The position numbers were made by a program, and so were the translations under genes. From NCBI GenBank assembly GCA_910588655.1, contig CAJUPJ010000002.1:105531-169530 (forward strand): DNA of 64,000 bases. The letters run 5' to 3'. Each line of letters begins with the position of its first letter. Position 1 is the first letter of the stretch. Below the pieces are notes generated by a model. It made no database searches, had not been told where the DNA came from, and saw only the letters and a list, made by a program, of their open reading frames with translations. Below, piece after piece: positions 41,702 to 51,044 of the stretch. This DNA comes from an uncultured Lachnospiraceae bacterium. Its GTDB lineage: Bacteria; Bacillota; Clostridia; Lachnospirales; Lachnospiraceae.

Positions 41702-44149
41702 ATGGGATTATTTTTAGAAACTGCAATAATAAAAGGGAGAGGATTATTTCCTGTAAGAAAGTACCTTAAAAATATTGCTGCAAATAGTAATAATTATGGC
41801 ATAGTGCCAGAAAAATGTATTATGGCTGCAAATAAAGCAGGTACAACATTGCAGTTTAACGAAGATACAACAGGTTTTGAAAAACTTGCTGCTGATTTGT
41901 CAAAAGAGGCAAACGGGACAGTCCTGCTTTGTTATATTTATGATGATGATTTCTGGGGTTATTCACTTTATGACAGAGGGCAGGAAAAGGATGTATTCTG
42001 TCCTATACCAGATTACTTTGGGGATGTGGATGAAAAAGATGTCCTGAAAATGGCAGGTAATGCAGAGGTATTATCAGAAGTATTTAATATACCATCTGCA
42101 AGGGTCTGCCGTTACTTATATTTCTGGGAGGATTTGGAAGGAAATGCGGATGAAAAGGCATATCCAGATGACCAGTATGGTTATGGTACATGGCAGATGT
42201 ACGATTTTATAAAAGCACTTGGATTTGCAGTACCAGAAGAAGAGAAGGAACAGGTGAAGGAAGAAGAACAGGTTATAGAGGAAGCACAGGTGAAGGAAGA
42301 ACAGGTTACAGAAGAATGGGTTAAAGAAGAGGAACAGGCAGGTTTCCAGCTTCCTGCTGTGCCAGAAAACAAACAGGACAGCCGTTACCATTTCCAGGTA
42401 AACCTGGGTGGAATGTTAGATATACTGTCAAACCATTTATATAAAAGCCCTGATGTATTTATAAGGGAGCTTTTGCAGAATGGTGTGGATGCCATTACAA
42501 TGCGCCAGAAGAAGCAGCCTGGATGGAATGGCGGTGTTATTACAATTAATGTTGTGACAGGCAGGAGGATGGAATTCCATGATAATGGTTCAGGGCTTAA
42601 TGAAGAGGAAATCCACCGTTTTCTTGCTGTAATAGGACAGTCTTCCAAGACACAGCTTGTAAACGGGCAGATACCAGAAGACTATATTGGCAGGTTTGGC
42701 ATAGGGCTTTTATCATGTTTTATGGTATCAGACTCTATAGTGGTACATACAGTACCGGCAGATGGAAGCCAGGCGCATGTCTGGACAGGGCTTCCAGATG
42801 GTACTTACACGTTAGAACCGCTTGATATGGATTACCTTGCATACAAGGCAGAGGGTGTTACAGGAACAACAGTTATACTGGAGGCGAAGAAAGGCAGTGA
42901 ACATTATTTCCAGAAAGAAAAAGTTGCAGAACTTGCCAGGTATTACGGGCTTGCACTTCCAGTACCTGTATATTTATCTGGAAATCCTGAAAGGCTTAAC
43001 AATGTGCCTGCCGATTTTTCAGGTATAAGCAGAAGCCAGCTTTTATCATTTGGAAACTGGCTTTTTGGCGAGGAATTTATTGAAGCAATACCTGTACAGA
43101 CACCACATCTTAGCGGTGTTGCATATATTTTATCTTACCGCACAGACCCGTCAGTTAAAAACGGCCACCGTATATATTTAAAACAGATGCTTCTTACAGA
43201 AGAAGGAAATACACTGCTGCCTCCGTGGGCATTTTTTATGCGCTGTTTCTTAAATACAAGAAACCTGCGCCCTACGGCATCACGTGAAGACTTTTATGAA
43301 GATAAAGAGCTTGGGGAGGCAAGAAAAGAATTTGAGGACTGTGTAAGAAGATACCTGGAGAAAATGGCACAGGAAGACTCACAGAGCCTTTCTAATATTG
43401 TAAATATACATTCACAGGCTATTAAATCAATGTCTGTATGGGATGACGGGCTTTTCCGCCTGTTTATAGATTACCTGCCATTTGAAACAAGTGAGGGGAC
43501 ACGTACAGGGCTGTATTTAAAAAATGCCGATGAGGCAGAATGGATTAGTTCTATCCCAAGGTTTAAACAGTTAAAGCCTCTTTTTATGGCACAGGGCAGG
43601 CTTTTAATATGTACAGGTTATACAAGTGATGAGGAACTGGTAAGAAAACTTGCTAATATGTTTTCACTTCCTTTAGAACCATTCCAGGAAGAAAGCATGA
43701 ACCTTGTATTAGAAGAGCTGCAGCCATTTGAATACCAGCGTACAGAATTTCTTGAAATTGCCGCAAGCCAGGTATTAAGGGAATTTGACTGCAAGGCAGA
43801 AATACGGCGTTTCCTTCCGATGGATTTGCCAGTGCTTTACTCAATGAGCGATGAAGTACAGTTCTTAAGGCAGTTACAGTCAGCAAGGGAAAGCAGCAAT
43901 AATATATTTTCAGATGCATTGTCTTCTTTGATTAACAGTGTAGAGGAAAAACCGCTTGCCACATTGTACTTAAACCTTAACAGCCCGCTAATACAGAGGC
44001 TTTCACAAATAACATCCAAATCTCTGGTAAAAAGCATTGCCAGGGTGCTTTATGTGCAGGCGCTACTTGCAGGGGGGCATCCGTTAAGGGGCGGTGAATT
44101 AAAAGTTTTAAACCAGGAGCTTTTAAAACTTGTGGAATATAATTTATAG
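41702..44149 (+). CDS. HSP90-like (HtpG-type GHKL) ATPase with extra N-terminal domain
   Basis: An 815-aa protein. Residues 1-180 are an extra domain of unknown fold (aromatic and acidic, with FWGYSLYDRG and KVFWEDLEG-like parts). An acidic linker with repeated EEQVKEE units follows (about 181-218). The GHKL ATPase then starts with the HSP90 helix LSNHLYKSPDVFIRELLQNGVDAIT; the nucleotide site has DNGSGLNEEEI and YIGRFGIGLLSCFMVSD. The middle domain shows SYRTDPSVKNGHRIYLKQML and the catalytic-loop region NTRNLRPTASREDF. It is like the HSP90-family proteins found outside the classic htpG line. The start is supported by GGGAGG. The cluster suggests work on the paralogous proteins next to it. 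Confidence 0.88.
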   Translation: MGLFLETAIIKGRGLFPVRKYLKNIAANSNNYGIVPEKCIMAANKAGTTLQFNEDTTGFEKLAADLSKEANGTVLLCYIYDDDFWGYSLYDRGQEKDVFCPIPDYFGDVDEKDVLKMAGNAEVLSEVFNIPSARVCRYLYFWEDLEGNADEKAYPDDQYGYGTWQMYDFIKALGFAVPEEEKEQVKEEEQVIEEAQVKEEQVTEEWVKEEEQAGFQLPAVPENKQDSRYHFQVNLGGMLDILSNHLYKSPDVFIRELLQNGVDAITMRQKKQPGWNGGVITINVVTGRRMEFHDNGSGLNEEEIHRFLAVIGQSSKTQLVNGQIPEDYIGRFGIGLLSCFMVSDSIVVHTVPADGSQAHVWTGLPDGTYTLEPLDMDYLAYKAEGVTGTTVILEAKKGSEHYFQKEKVAELARYYGLALPVPVYLSGNPERLNNVPADFSGISRSQLLSFGNWLFGEEFIEAIPVQTPHLSGVAYILSYRTDPSVKNGHRIYLKQMLLTEEGNTLLPPWAFFMRCFLNTRNLRPTASREDFYEDKELGEARKEFEDCVRRYLEKMAQEDSQSLSNIVNIHSQAIKSMSVWDDGLFRLFIDYLPFETSEGTRTGLYLKNADEAEWISSIPRFKQLKPLFMAQGRLLICTGYTSDEELVRKLANMFSLPLEPFQEESMNLVLEELQPFEYQRTEFLEIAASQVLREFDCKAEIRRFLPMDLPVLYSMSDEVQFLRQLQSARESSNNIFSDALSSLINSVEEKPLATLYLNLNSPLIQRLSQITSKSLVKSIARVLYVQALLAGGHPLRGGELKVLNQELLKLVEYNL

Positions 44150-44192
44150 GCAGGATAAGGTATTATAGCAATAATATGGGGAGGAATATAAA

Positions 44193-45242
44193 TTGGGATA
44201 TAGAATTGATACAAGTGAGGTTTTTAATAAAATACACAATATAACCCCAGGGCCAGAACAGACAGCAGCATATATAGAAGAAATAAGAAAAGCAGATATG
44301 GCAGGCGACCCATATGCAAGTTTAAGCCTGCGTGCCAGCATGGCTGTTTTTGTGCCATTTTTTGATGATGCAACAAAGGTTCTGCCATATTGTGCTGAAT
44401 TTTTCCAGATAGCAGAAGAGCATCCAGAAGCAGCCACTACATATGACCGTTTTACAGTTGCAAGGGAAGCGGCTTCCCTTGCTATTGTACTGCCGCAGAT
44501 AGAACTTCCAATATGTGAAAAAATGTTTGGGGAAATGGGGGAAGTGGCAGGAAAGTTAAGGTGTGGTGCAGTCCGGCGGCTGCATATGCTCTGTACAGAA
44601 TTTTATACATATATAGATTTGCAGAAAGCCCAGGAACATTATGATATATTTAATAATGAGAAAATGGGCAGTTATTCTGCATGTACTGCATGTGAACAGC
44701 ATCTTAAAGTCTGGTATACATTAAAAAAGGGAGAAGTACAGCTTGCGCATGATATGGCAAAAAGGATATTTAGCGGAGGACTGGAATGTCATGATATTCC
44801 CTGGCATACATATGCAGTTTTTCTTGAACACTATATGGATGAAGGCACTCTGGATAAACATACGGCATTTGTTAAAAAGTTAATGCAGGGAGGGTGCAGG
44901 GATGTAAGTGACCTTGCAAATGCCGGGACAGTGCTGCGCTGTATGGCAGAAATCAATATTGAAAAGGGGTTAAGGCTTTTACAGCAGTACTGGCACTGGA
45001 CAGTTAATATGTGGAACGGGCAGGCACTTTATTTCTTCTATAAGGGCGCATGGTGCTGCTGCCGTAAGGCAAATTCCAGCGGCAAATGCAGGGCATTATA
45101 TCCGCCGCAGGGGTTAAAACTGGAAGCTGGCACTACAGAATTCTTTGAAGAATGGTTTTATAATAAAGCTGTAAAGTCAGCAGAAAAGTTTGACAAGCGC
45201 AATGGCACAGACTTTTATATGAAAGATTTGGGGCGTGTATAA
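44193..45242 (+). CDS. uncharacterised helical protein, paralog 2 of HSP90-linked family
   Basis: A 349-aa protein; not recognised. It starts at TTG with GGGAGG upstream, 43 bases behind the HSP90-like gene. Shared family features: VLPQIELP, ACTACEQ, ECHDIP, TVLRCMAE, FYKGAWCC and, near the end, KFDKRNGTDFY. It has the highest Cys content of the three (WCCCRKANSSGKC). The sequence is clearly diverged from its neighbours, so the duplication is old. Helical pairs again suggest a solenoid. The role is unknown; client, adaptor or regulator of the HSP90-like ATPase are all possible. Confidence 0.75.
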   Translation: MGYRIDTSEVFNKIHNITPGPEQTAAYIEEIRKADMAGDPYASLSLRASMAVFVPFFDDATKVLPYCAEFFQIAEEHPEAATTYDRFTVAREAASLAIVLPQIELPICEKMFGEMGEVAGKLRCGAVRRLHMLCTEFYTYIDLQKAQEHYDIFNNEKMGSYSACTACEQHLKVWYTLKKGEVQLAHDMAKRIFSGGLECHDIPWHTYAVFLEHYMDEGTLDKHTAFVKKLMQGGCRDVSDLANAGTVLRCMAEINIEKGLRLLQQYWHWTVNMWNGQALYFFYKGAWCCCRKANSSGKCRALYPPQGLKLEAGTTEFFEEWFYNKAVKSAEKFDKRNGTDFYMKDLGRV

Positions 45243-45271
45243 ATTATTGTATTTAGGAGAGGAGAATAAAA

Positions 45272-46378
45272 ATGGCAGCAAGGTATTTTGATGGAGAAGC
45301 TATGTCAATTATTATAAATTTACTTCAGGACGGGGAGGAAAAGGCAGCTGCCCTTAAAGATTATATAAAAGAGGCAGACGAAGCAGGTGAAGCATATTAC
45401 CAGCTTGTATGGCGCTATGACTATGCGTACCAGGCATATTTTCATGGAGACCCTGTAAGTGCTATGCCAATAGCGGCAGAATTTGCGGAAATATACGAAA
45501 AAAACCCGCATGCACTTGACAGTGTGCCAGATAACGGCGGGGCAGAGTCTTACCTTATGATTACGCAGATGGGACTTGACAATATTGTGGCACTTCCACA
45601 GATTCCTATGGAACAGTGGGAAGAGATGATGGACAATTTCCATGCCCTTGTTAAAAGATTTAACATAGGGCACAGGGTGTACTGGTGGCAGCTTGCACGC
45701 TTCTGGCAGTATATAGACAAAGAAAAAGCATTCCAGTATTTCCAGAGGTTCTGGAAAACAGGAAGGGACGGGCTGTCTGACTGCCGGGCGTGTGAGCGCT
45801 CTTATGCCGTACATATGTCATTACTTGCAGGTGACAGGAAAGCAGCGGATGAATATGCTAAGCCACTAAAAGCAGGGCGTACAAATTTCTGTAACGATGC
45901 ACCAAAGCTTTTCAGGTATTATTACCTTGAAGATGCGCTTGACAGAGGGGATTTAAAAGAAGCCACAGTTTATGCAAACCAGTTAAATGTTAAAATGGAA
46001 AAGCGTATACATGATTTAAGCTTCTTTGGTGCTGTAATACGGTGCTTTGCATATACCAATATGGACAAAGCCCTTGAGAAGTTCCAGATTGGAATGGGAA
46101 TGGTACTTGGGTTATGGGACCAGATTAAAGTTTATGACTTCTATAAAGGAGCATATGTATGTTTCCATGAACTTGCCAGAACTAAAGATACAGTTGCACT
46201 AGACCTGCCAAAAGAGTTCCCACTGTACCAGGAAGACGGCAGTTATAGCTGCAGCAGGCTGGAACAGTGGTTTTATGGGCAGGCATGTACAATAGGCAGT
46301 AAATTTGATATAAGGAATAAAAGCAGTTACTTTAAAGACAATATGGGGCTTGCATGTGCATGCAGCACAGGTGCATAA
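45272..46378 (+). CDS. uncharacterised helical protein, paralog 3 of HSP90-linked family
   Basis: A 368-aa protein; not recognised. ATG with AGGAGAGGAG upstream, 29 bases behind paralog 2. Shared features: ALPQIPME, DCRACERS, CNDAP, GAVIRCFAYTN, FYKGAYVC and KFDIRNKSSYF. The end, LACACSTGA, is Cys-containing and unlike the others. It closes the six-gene plus-strand cluster; the next gene is convergent, only 35 bases away, without a clear terminator between. Confidence 0.75.
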   Translation: MAARYFDGEAMSIIINLLQDGEEKAAALKDYIKEADEAGEAYYQLVWRYDYAYQAYFHGDPVSAMPIAAEFAEIYEKNPHALDSVPDNGGAESYLMITQMGLDNIVALPQIPMEQWEEMMDNFHALVKRFNIGHRVYWWQLARFWQYIDKEKAFQYFQRFWKTGRDGLSDCRACERSYAVHMSLLAGDRKAADEYAKPLKAGRTNFCNDAPKLFRYYYLEDALDRGDLKEATVYANQLNVKMEKRIHDLSFFGAVIRCFAYTNMDKALEKFQIGMGMVLGLWDQIKVYDFYKGAYVCFHELARTKDTVALDLPKEFPLYQEDGSYSCSRLEQWFYGQACTIGSKFDIRNKSSYFKDNMGLACACSTGA

Positions 46379-46413
46379 TTACTGCCAGGCTAAGCAGGTT
46401 AAATATGCCATTG

Positions 46414-47595
46414 TCAGTTTGGTTTGATTTTATGTAAAAATATTAACCCGGCTAATAGCAGGGCAGGAAAAATAATTGCTGCTAATATTCCTGTATGCAG
46501 GTTATTGTTAAAATTGCTTGATACAGTACCTGCTAAAGCTGGGCCGCTGGAACATCCTAAATCCCCGGCAAGGGCAAGCATGGCAAACATAGCTGTCCCG
46601 CCACCTTTTATAGAAACAGCTGCTTTACTGAATGTCCCTGGCCAGAGAATACCTACAGAAAAGCCGCATATAGCGCATCCAGCAAGGCTGAGTACAGGCA
46701 AATGGGCAAGTGAAATACATAAATAAGAAGCAATACATAGAATTATACTGTATTCCATAAAGCGGTCTAAATCAATCTTATCGCCATATTTGCCATATAG
46801 CAGCCTGGATGTTCCCATAAGTATGGCAAAAGCCATAGGGCCTGCCAAATCCCCCACAGTTTTGCTTACACCAAGCCCCTGTTCAGCAAATGTGGAAGCC
46901 CACTGGCTTACTGCCTGTTCAGATGCCCCGGCACAAACCATCATAAGCATTAAAATCCAGAATATCTTTTTAGAAAATAACTGTTTTAAGTCCAGTTCAT
47001 GTGTGCCTTCTGCATTTAAAGAAAATATAGGTGCTTTTGCAAAAAGGAATATATTAAAAACAGGAATTACAGCCCAGGCAAGAGTGAGGAATTTCCAATT
47101 GCCAACCCCTGCAATTTCAAAAAAGGCTGTTGTTATTAATACTACTCCCACATGTCCCCAGCAGTAGAAAGAATGAAGCAGGCTCATAGCCTTTTCTTTA
47201 TTGTCTGTAGGACATGCTTCCATAACCGGGCTTATAAGCACTTCAATCAGTCCGCCGCCAATTGCGTAAATAATAACAGCAATTACAATTCCCAGAAAAG
47301 CATCAGGCAGGATGGCAGGCAGGAGAACAAGTGAAACCAGACCTGCCGCAGAGAAGATATGTGCAATAATTATAGATGCGCGGTATCCAATTTTATCAAT
47401 AAACCCTGCTGACAGCATATCAATCACCAGCTGGATAATAAAATTAATTGTAATCAAAGCTGTTATTTTGGAAAGGGAAATATTGTAACTTTTCTGGAAT
47501 GTTACAAAAAGCAGTGGGACAAAATTGTTTACAATAGCCTGTACAATATAACCAGTAAAACAGGCAATAGTTGTTTTTTGGTAATTTTCTTTCAT
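46414..47595 (-). CDS. MFS transporter
   Basis: A 393-aa protein with twelve membrane helices, 12-TM major facilitator layout. The loop between helices 2 and 3 reads GFIDKIGYRASIIIAHI, the matching loop of the second half reads LYGKYGDKIDLDRF. The closest general type is the FucP/YfkF-like sugar or drug permease, but the substrate cannot be read from sequence. AGGAGG lies upstream of the ATG on the minus strand. It runs convergent to the HSP90-linked cluster and is not part of it. Confidence 0.88.
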   Translation of the reverse strand: MKENYQKTTIACFTGYIVQAIVNNFVPLLFVTFQKSYNISLSKITALITINFIIQLVIDMLSAGFIDKIGYRASIIIAHIFSAAGLVSLVLLPAILPDAFLGIVIAVIIYAIGGGLIEVLISPVMEACPTDNKEKAMSLLHSFYCWGHVGVVLITTAFFEIAGVGNWKFLTLAWAVIPVFNIFLFAKAPIFSLNAEGTHELDLKQLFSKKIFWILMLMMVCAGASEQAVSQWASTFAEQGLGVSKTVGDLAGPMAFAILMGTSRLLYGKYGDKIDLDRFMEYSIILCIASYLCISLAHLPVLSLAGCAICGFSVGILWPGTFSKAAVSIKGGGTAMFAMLALAGDLGCSSGPALAGTVSSNFNNNLHTGILAAIIFPALLLAGLIFLHKIKPN

Positions 47596-47680
47596 AGTGC
47601 CTCCTTATGTAAATTTGGATTTTGGTCATTATATCACAACTACAATGCAAAAATCTTTAGATAATATCACATAAATATAG

Positions 47681-47810
47681 CAGAATATCCCGTAAAAGGG
47701 CACATTCGCACTACGTTAACCCACGCAGCGGCACACAAAACCTGTCATCAAAATCCCATACTTCCTTAAATCCTGCGTATGTCATCAAATACAAAATAAC
47801 AGGAAATTAT
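47681..47810. repeat. interspersed repeat copy E (partial)
   Basis: Contains the family core GCACTACGTTAACCCACGCA followed by GCGGCACACAAAACCTGTCATC. The right part ends AAATACAAAATAACAGGAAAT. The long arms of copies B and D are mostly lost. It lies between the divergent MFS and FprA genes. Confidence 0.7.
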
Positions 47811-47829
47811 AAAACCCATCTTAAAGTAT

Positions 47830-47857
47830 TTGACATGTATGTATTATAGTGTATAAT
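47830..47857 (+). promoter_or_regulatory. consensus promoter of the FprA flavoprotein gene
   Basis: TTGACA, a 16-base spacer, TATAAT; 53 bases before the ATG. Confidence 0.75.
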
Positions 47858-47910
47858 AAAGCAGAAACAGTGTATTACCACAATATTTTATATATAAGGA
47901 GGAAGATAGA

Positions 47911-49068
47911 ATGTTTGTAACAGACAATGTTAAGTACATCGGAGTAGATGATAAAGATATTGATTTATTTGAAAGCCAGTATGTTGTGCCAGAAGGTGTT
48001 TCTTATAACTCATATGTGATTATGGATGAAAAAATTACAGTAATGGATACTGTTGATGCAAGGGCAACAGAAGAGTGGGTATCAAACCTTAAAGAAGTGC
48101 TTGGGGACAAGTCACCTGAATACCTTGTAGTTTCCCACCTTGAACCAGACCATGCTGCTAATATACAGAAAGTTGCAGAGATGTATCCTGGCATGAAAAT
48201 TGTTGGCAATGCAAAGACATTCCAGATGCTTCCACAGTTTTTTGATTTTGATTTAACTGACAGGACTGTTACAGTTAAAGAAGGTGATGAACTTTCTATA
48301 GGAAGCCATACACTCCAGTTCTTTATGGCACCTATGGTACACTGGCCAGAAGTTATGGTTACATATGAAAAAAGTGAGAAAATATTATTCTCTGCTGACG
48401 GTTTTGGCAAATTTGGTGCAATTAATTCTGATGAAGAAGATGACTGGGCATGTGAAGCAAGACGTTATTACTTTAATATTGTTGGAAAATATGGCGCACA
48501 GGTACAGGCACTTCTTAAAAAGGCATCAGGGCTTGATATTGCAATAATTTGTCCATTACACGGACCAGTGCTTAAAGAAGATTTGGGATATTATATTAAT
48601 AAATACGATGTATGGAGCAGTTATGAGCCAGAAGATAAAGGTGTGCTTGTGGCATATGCTTCAATACATGGCAATACAGCCAAAGCTGCAAAAGCGTGTG
48701 CAGAAATGTTTGAAAATAAGGGTGTTGAAAAGCTTGAATTATTTGACCTTTCAAGGGATGATATGGCAGAAGCAATTGAAGCTGCATTCAGGTATGACCG
48801 TATGGTAATTGCATCAGCAACATATGACGGAGGCCTTTTCCCTGTTATGGAAGATTTCCTTGCACATTTAAAGAGCAAGAACTACCAGAAACGCAAGGTA
48901 GCACTTATTGAAAATGGTTCATGGGCGCCAGTTGCTGCAAAGAAAATGGCGGACATGCTCGAAAGCATGAAAAATATTGAAATCTGTGAAAAGAGAGTTA
49001 GCATTAAATCTGTAATGAAAGAAGCAGATAAGGCTGCTATTGAAGAAATTGTAGACGCAATGCTTTAA
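47911..49068 (+). CDS. FprA-family A-type flavoprotein (flavodiiron protein)
   Basis: A 385-aa soluble enzyme that reduces O2 to water and/or NO to N2O, protecting anaerobes. The metallo-beta-lactamase-like domain shows the diiron ligands: H-x-E-x-D-H in SHLEPDHAA (about residues 72-80), His in APMVHWPE, Asp in FSADGFGKFG and His in CPLHGPVL. A flavodoxin domain follows from about residue 245 (VLVAYASIHGNTAKAAKA). There is no extra rubredoxin domain, so electrons come from a separate donor. A consensus promoter and GGAGG lie upstream and a terminator at 49103, so it is monocistronic and probably strongly expressed. Confidence 0.96.
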   Translation: MFVTDNVKYIGVDDKDIDLFESQYVVPEGVSYNSYVIMDEKITVMDTVDARATEEWVSNLKEVLGDKSPEYLVVSHLEPDHAANIQKVAEMYPGMKIVGNAKTFQMLPQFFDFDLTDRTVTVKEGDELSIGSHTLQFFMAPMVHWPEVMVTYEKSEKILFSADGFGKFGAINSDEEDDWACEARRYYFNIVGKYGAQVQALLKKASGLDIAIICPLHGPVLKEDLGYYINKYDVWSSYEPEDKGVLVAYASIHGNTAKAAKACAEMFENKGVEKLELFDLSRDDMAEAIEAAFRYDRMVIASATYDGGLFPVMEDFLAHLKSKNYQKRKVALIENGSWAPVAAKKMADMLESMKNIEICEKRVSIKSVMKEADKAAIEEIVDAML

Positions 49069-49102
49069 AATATTTTACTGGCAGTTGTAATGATTGTATT
49101 AT

Positions 49103-49148
49103 AATAACAAGGTGTCCGGATATAAGGATGCCTTGTTATTTATTATAT
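49103..49148 (+). terminator. intrinsic terminator after FprA gene
   Basis: AATAACAAGG and CCTTGTTATT arms with an inner GTCC/GGAT pairing; followed by TATTATATTTT. Confidence 0.7.
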
Positions 49149-49218
49149 TTTAGCACATATAGTATAAAACAGGAGAATAGATTTTATAATAAAATATAGC
49201 AGAAAGGACTGGAATATA

Positions 49219-49839
49219 ATGAAAGTTTTAATGGTTAATGGAAGCCCTAAAGCAAAAGGCAATACTTATATAGCATTGCATGAAATGGAAAAGGTTTTTA
49301 TGGAAGATGGAATTGAAACAGAAATTGTACATATTGGCAATAAGGATATAAGGGGATGTATAGCCTGTGGTTCATGCAGGGATAAGGGCAAATGTGTATT
49401 TGATGATGTTGTGAATGAAACTGCCATAAAATTTAAAGAATGTGACGGGTTTGTTGTGGGCAGTCCTGTTTATTATGCTTCTGCCAATGCAACTCTTATA
49501 GCATTTCTTACACGTCTGTTTTACAGTACCAGTTTTGACAAAACAATGAAAGCCGGGGCGTGTGTTGTTGCTGCAAGAAGAGGAGGCTTGTCATCAACAT
49601 TTGATGAATTAAATAAATTTTTTACTATTTCAGGTATGCCAGTGGTATCAAGCCAGTACTGGAACAGCATACATGGATGTGAGCCAGGGGAAGCAGAAAA
49701 AGATACAGAAGGTTTGCAGACCATGAGGACACTTGCAAGAAACATGGCATTTCTTATGAAGAGCATTAAACTTGGAAAAGAAAAATACGGAATTCCTGAA
49801 AAAGAGCCATTCCAGCCAATGAATTTTATCAGGAATTAA
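49219..49839 (+). CDS. flavodoxin-family NAD(P)H-dependent FMN reductase
   Basis: A 206-aa protein. The FMN phosphate loop is NGSPKAKGNTYIAL near the N-terminus. A CIACGSCRDKGKC stretch (about residues 48-60), typical of the iron-sulfur flavoprotein/NADPH-FMN reductase group, follows. The next motif is VVGSPVYYASANATLIAFLTRLFY. The Cys motif could bind a cluster, or only partly, because it has four Cys in compact form. AGAAAGGA precedes the ATG. DUF6891 follows after 24 bases. Confidence 0.9.
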   Translation: MKVLMVNGSPKAKGNTYIALHEMEKVFMEDGIETEIVHIGNKDIRGCIACGSCRDKGKCVFDDVVNETAIKFKECDGFVVGSPVYYASANATLIAFLTRLFYSTSFDKTMKAGACVVAARRGGLSSTFDELNKFFTISGMPVVSSQYWNSIHGCEPGEAEKDTEGLQTMRTLARNMAFLMKSIKLGKEKYGIPEKEPFQPMNFIRN

Positions 49840-49863
49840 TATTTATAAAGGATATGGGTTATT

Positions 49864-50463
49864 ATGGACTGGAAAGAAGGTATAGATGAAAACTTAGCCT
49901 TTGAAATTGAAGAAACAATAATTAACAATATTAAGGCAGGCTTTTTATCAGATGATGAAATACTGGAAGAATGTACAGAAGATTTGGAGTATGATTATCC
50001 AGAAGATGCAGGTAAGCTTACAGAAGATGTATTAAGTGTAGTAATAAAGGATTACCGTACAAAATTCCAGAACACTGGTACACAGGAAAATTTTCTTAAA
50101 TTAAAACTTGCATTTGAAAATATAGATAAACATGGCATTGTTACAGAACATTGTGCAGGGTATCACTTATCTGACGGGTTTGATGATTGTAACGAAACTG
50201 CAGATATACGCCGCAAACGTGGTGAAGATATTATAGGATATTGTTTTTACACAATGTATGATATTGAACATCTGACACAAGGCGTGACCAGTGTGCTTTA
50301 CCTGGCGTTTGGCAATTATACTGGTAATTGGGATATAGTGGAAATTGGAAAGATAATTGCCAGGGAACTTGAAAATGCAGGTTTTTCTATAGAATGGAAT
50401 AATTCTGCGGATGTAAGGATTGCGATAAAAGATATTGTCTGGGATAAACAGTATACTGAATAA
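49864..50463 (+). CDS. DUF6891-like protein
   Basis: A 199-aa soluble protein. The C-terminal part (DIIGYCFYTMYDIEHLTQG, LYLAFGNYTGNWDIVEIGKIIARELENAGFSIEWN) matches my memory of the DUF6891 family pattern. The N-terminus is helical and acidic. No catalytic residues stand out. It lies between the flavin reductase gene and a small membrane protein gene, all on the plus strand with short gaps, so it may be part of a loose operon. Confidence 0.72.
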   Translation: MDWKEGIDENLAFEIEETIINNIKAGFLSDDEILEECTEDLEYDYPEDAGKLTEDVLSVVIKDYRTKFQNTGTQENFLKLKLAFENIDKHGIVTEHCAGYHLSDGFDDCNETADIRRKRGEDIIGYCFYTMYDIEHLTQGVTSVLYLAFGNYTGNWDIVEIGKIIARELENAGFSIEWNNSADVRIAIKDIVWDKQYTE

Positions 50464-50514
50464 GAATTAATAAAATAATTTACAGATAATAGAATAATTA
50501 AGGATAGAATAGTT

Positions 50515-51000
50515 ATGGAAGAAAATAATAAAAATAATAAAGAACCAGCAGATAAAAATATGCCAGGTGCAAGAAACAGGATTACCAGGGCAGTTGTCTT
50601 ACTTATATTGGTTATTGCAGCGCTTTCAGGAAAGCAGATATGGTCTGGCGGTAATAGTGGCAATAATAGTACCAGCAATACAAGCAGCCAGTATTATGAG
50701 GATATTAGTAATAGTGAAGAGAGCAGCAGTAATTCCTATAATTTCCGTAATGACAAATACCTGTTACAGCATTTTGAAAAACATGGTGGTGAGTTTGGGT
50801 ATGAAACAAAGGAAGAATACCTTGCAGGTGCAAATAAGGTTATTTCTTCTAAGGACGCATTACATAAGACAGAAGCAGAAGATGGCGATGATGTGTATTA
50901 CCTGGAAAATTCCAATGAATTTGTAATTGTGTCAGTTGATGGATATATACGGACATATTTTAAACCGTCTGGCGGAATAGATTATTATAACAGGCAGTAA
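50515..51000 (+). CDS. single-pass membrane protein, function unknown
   Basis: A 161-aa protein. A basic and polar N-terminus (EENNKNNKEPADK) precedes one membrane helix at about 26-42 (AVVLLILVIAALSG). A Ser/Asn-rich linker follows (NSGNNSTSNTSSQYYEDISNSEESSS). The C-terminal ~85 residues form a small outer domain (YLLQHFEKHGGEFGYETKEEYLAGANKVI), which resembles short domains seen in other Firmicutes secreted proteins and ends FVIVSVDGYIRTYFKPSGGIDYYNRQ. That end is like the pattern of phage-barnase-EndoU_nuclease-related proteins, but I cannot name it with confidence. The ribosome site is weak (AGGA, 14 bases upstream). Confidence 0.65.
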   Translation: MEENNKNNKEPADKNMPGARNRITRAVVLLILVIAALSGKQIWSGGNSGNNSTSNTSSQYYEDISNSEESSSNSYNFRNDKYLLQHFEKHGGEFGYETKEEYLAGANKVISSKDALHKTEAEDGDDVYYLENSNEFVIVSVDGYIRTYFKPSGGIDYYNRQ

Positions 51001-51044
51001 TAAGACAATGCCATCTGTATTATAAAATTTTGCGGAGGGAGTGT

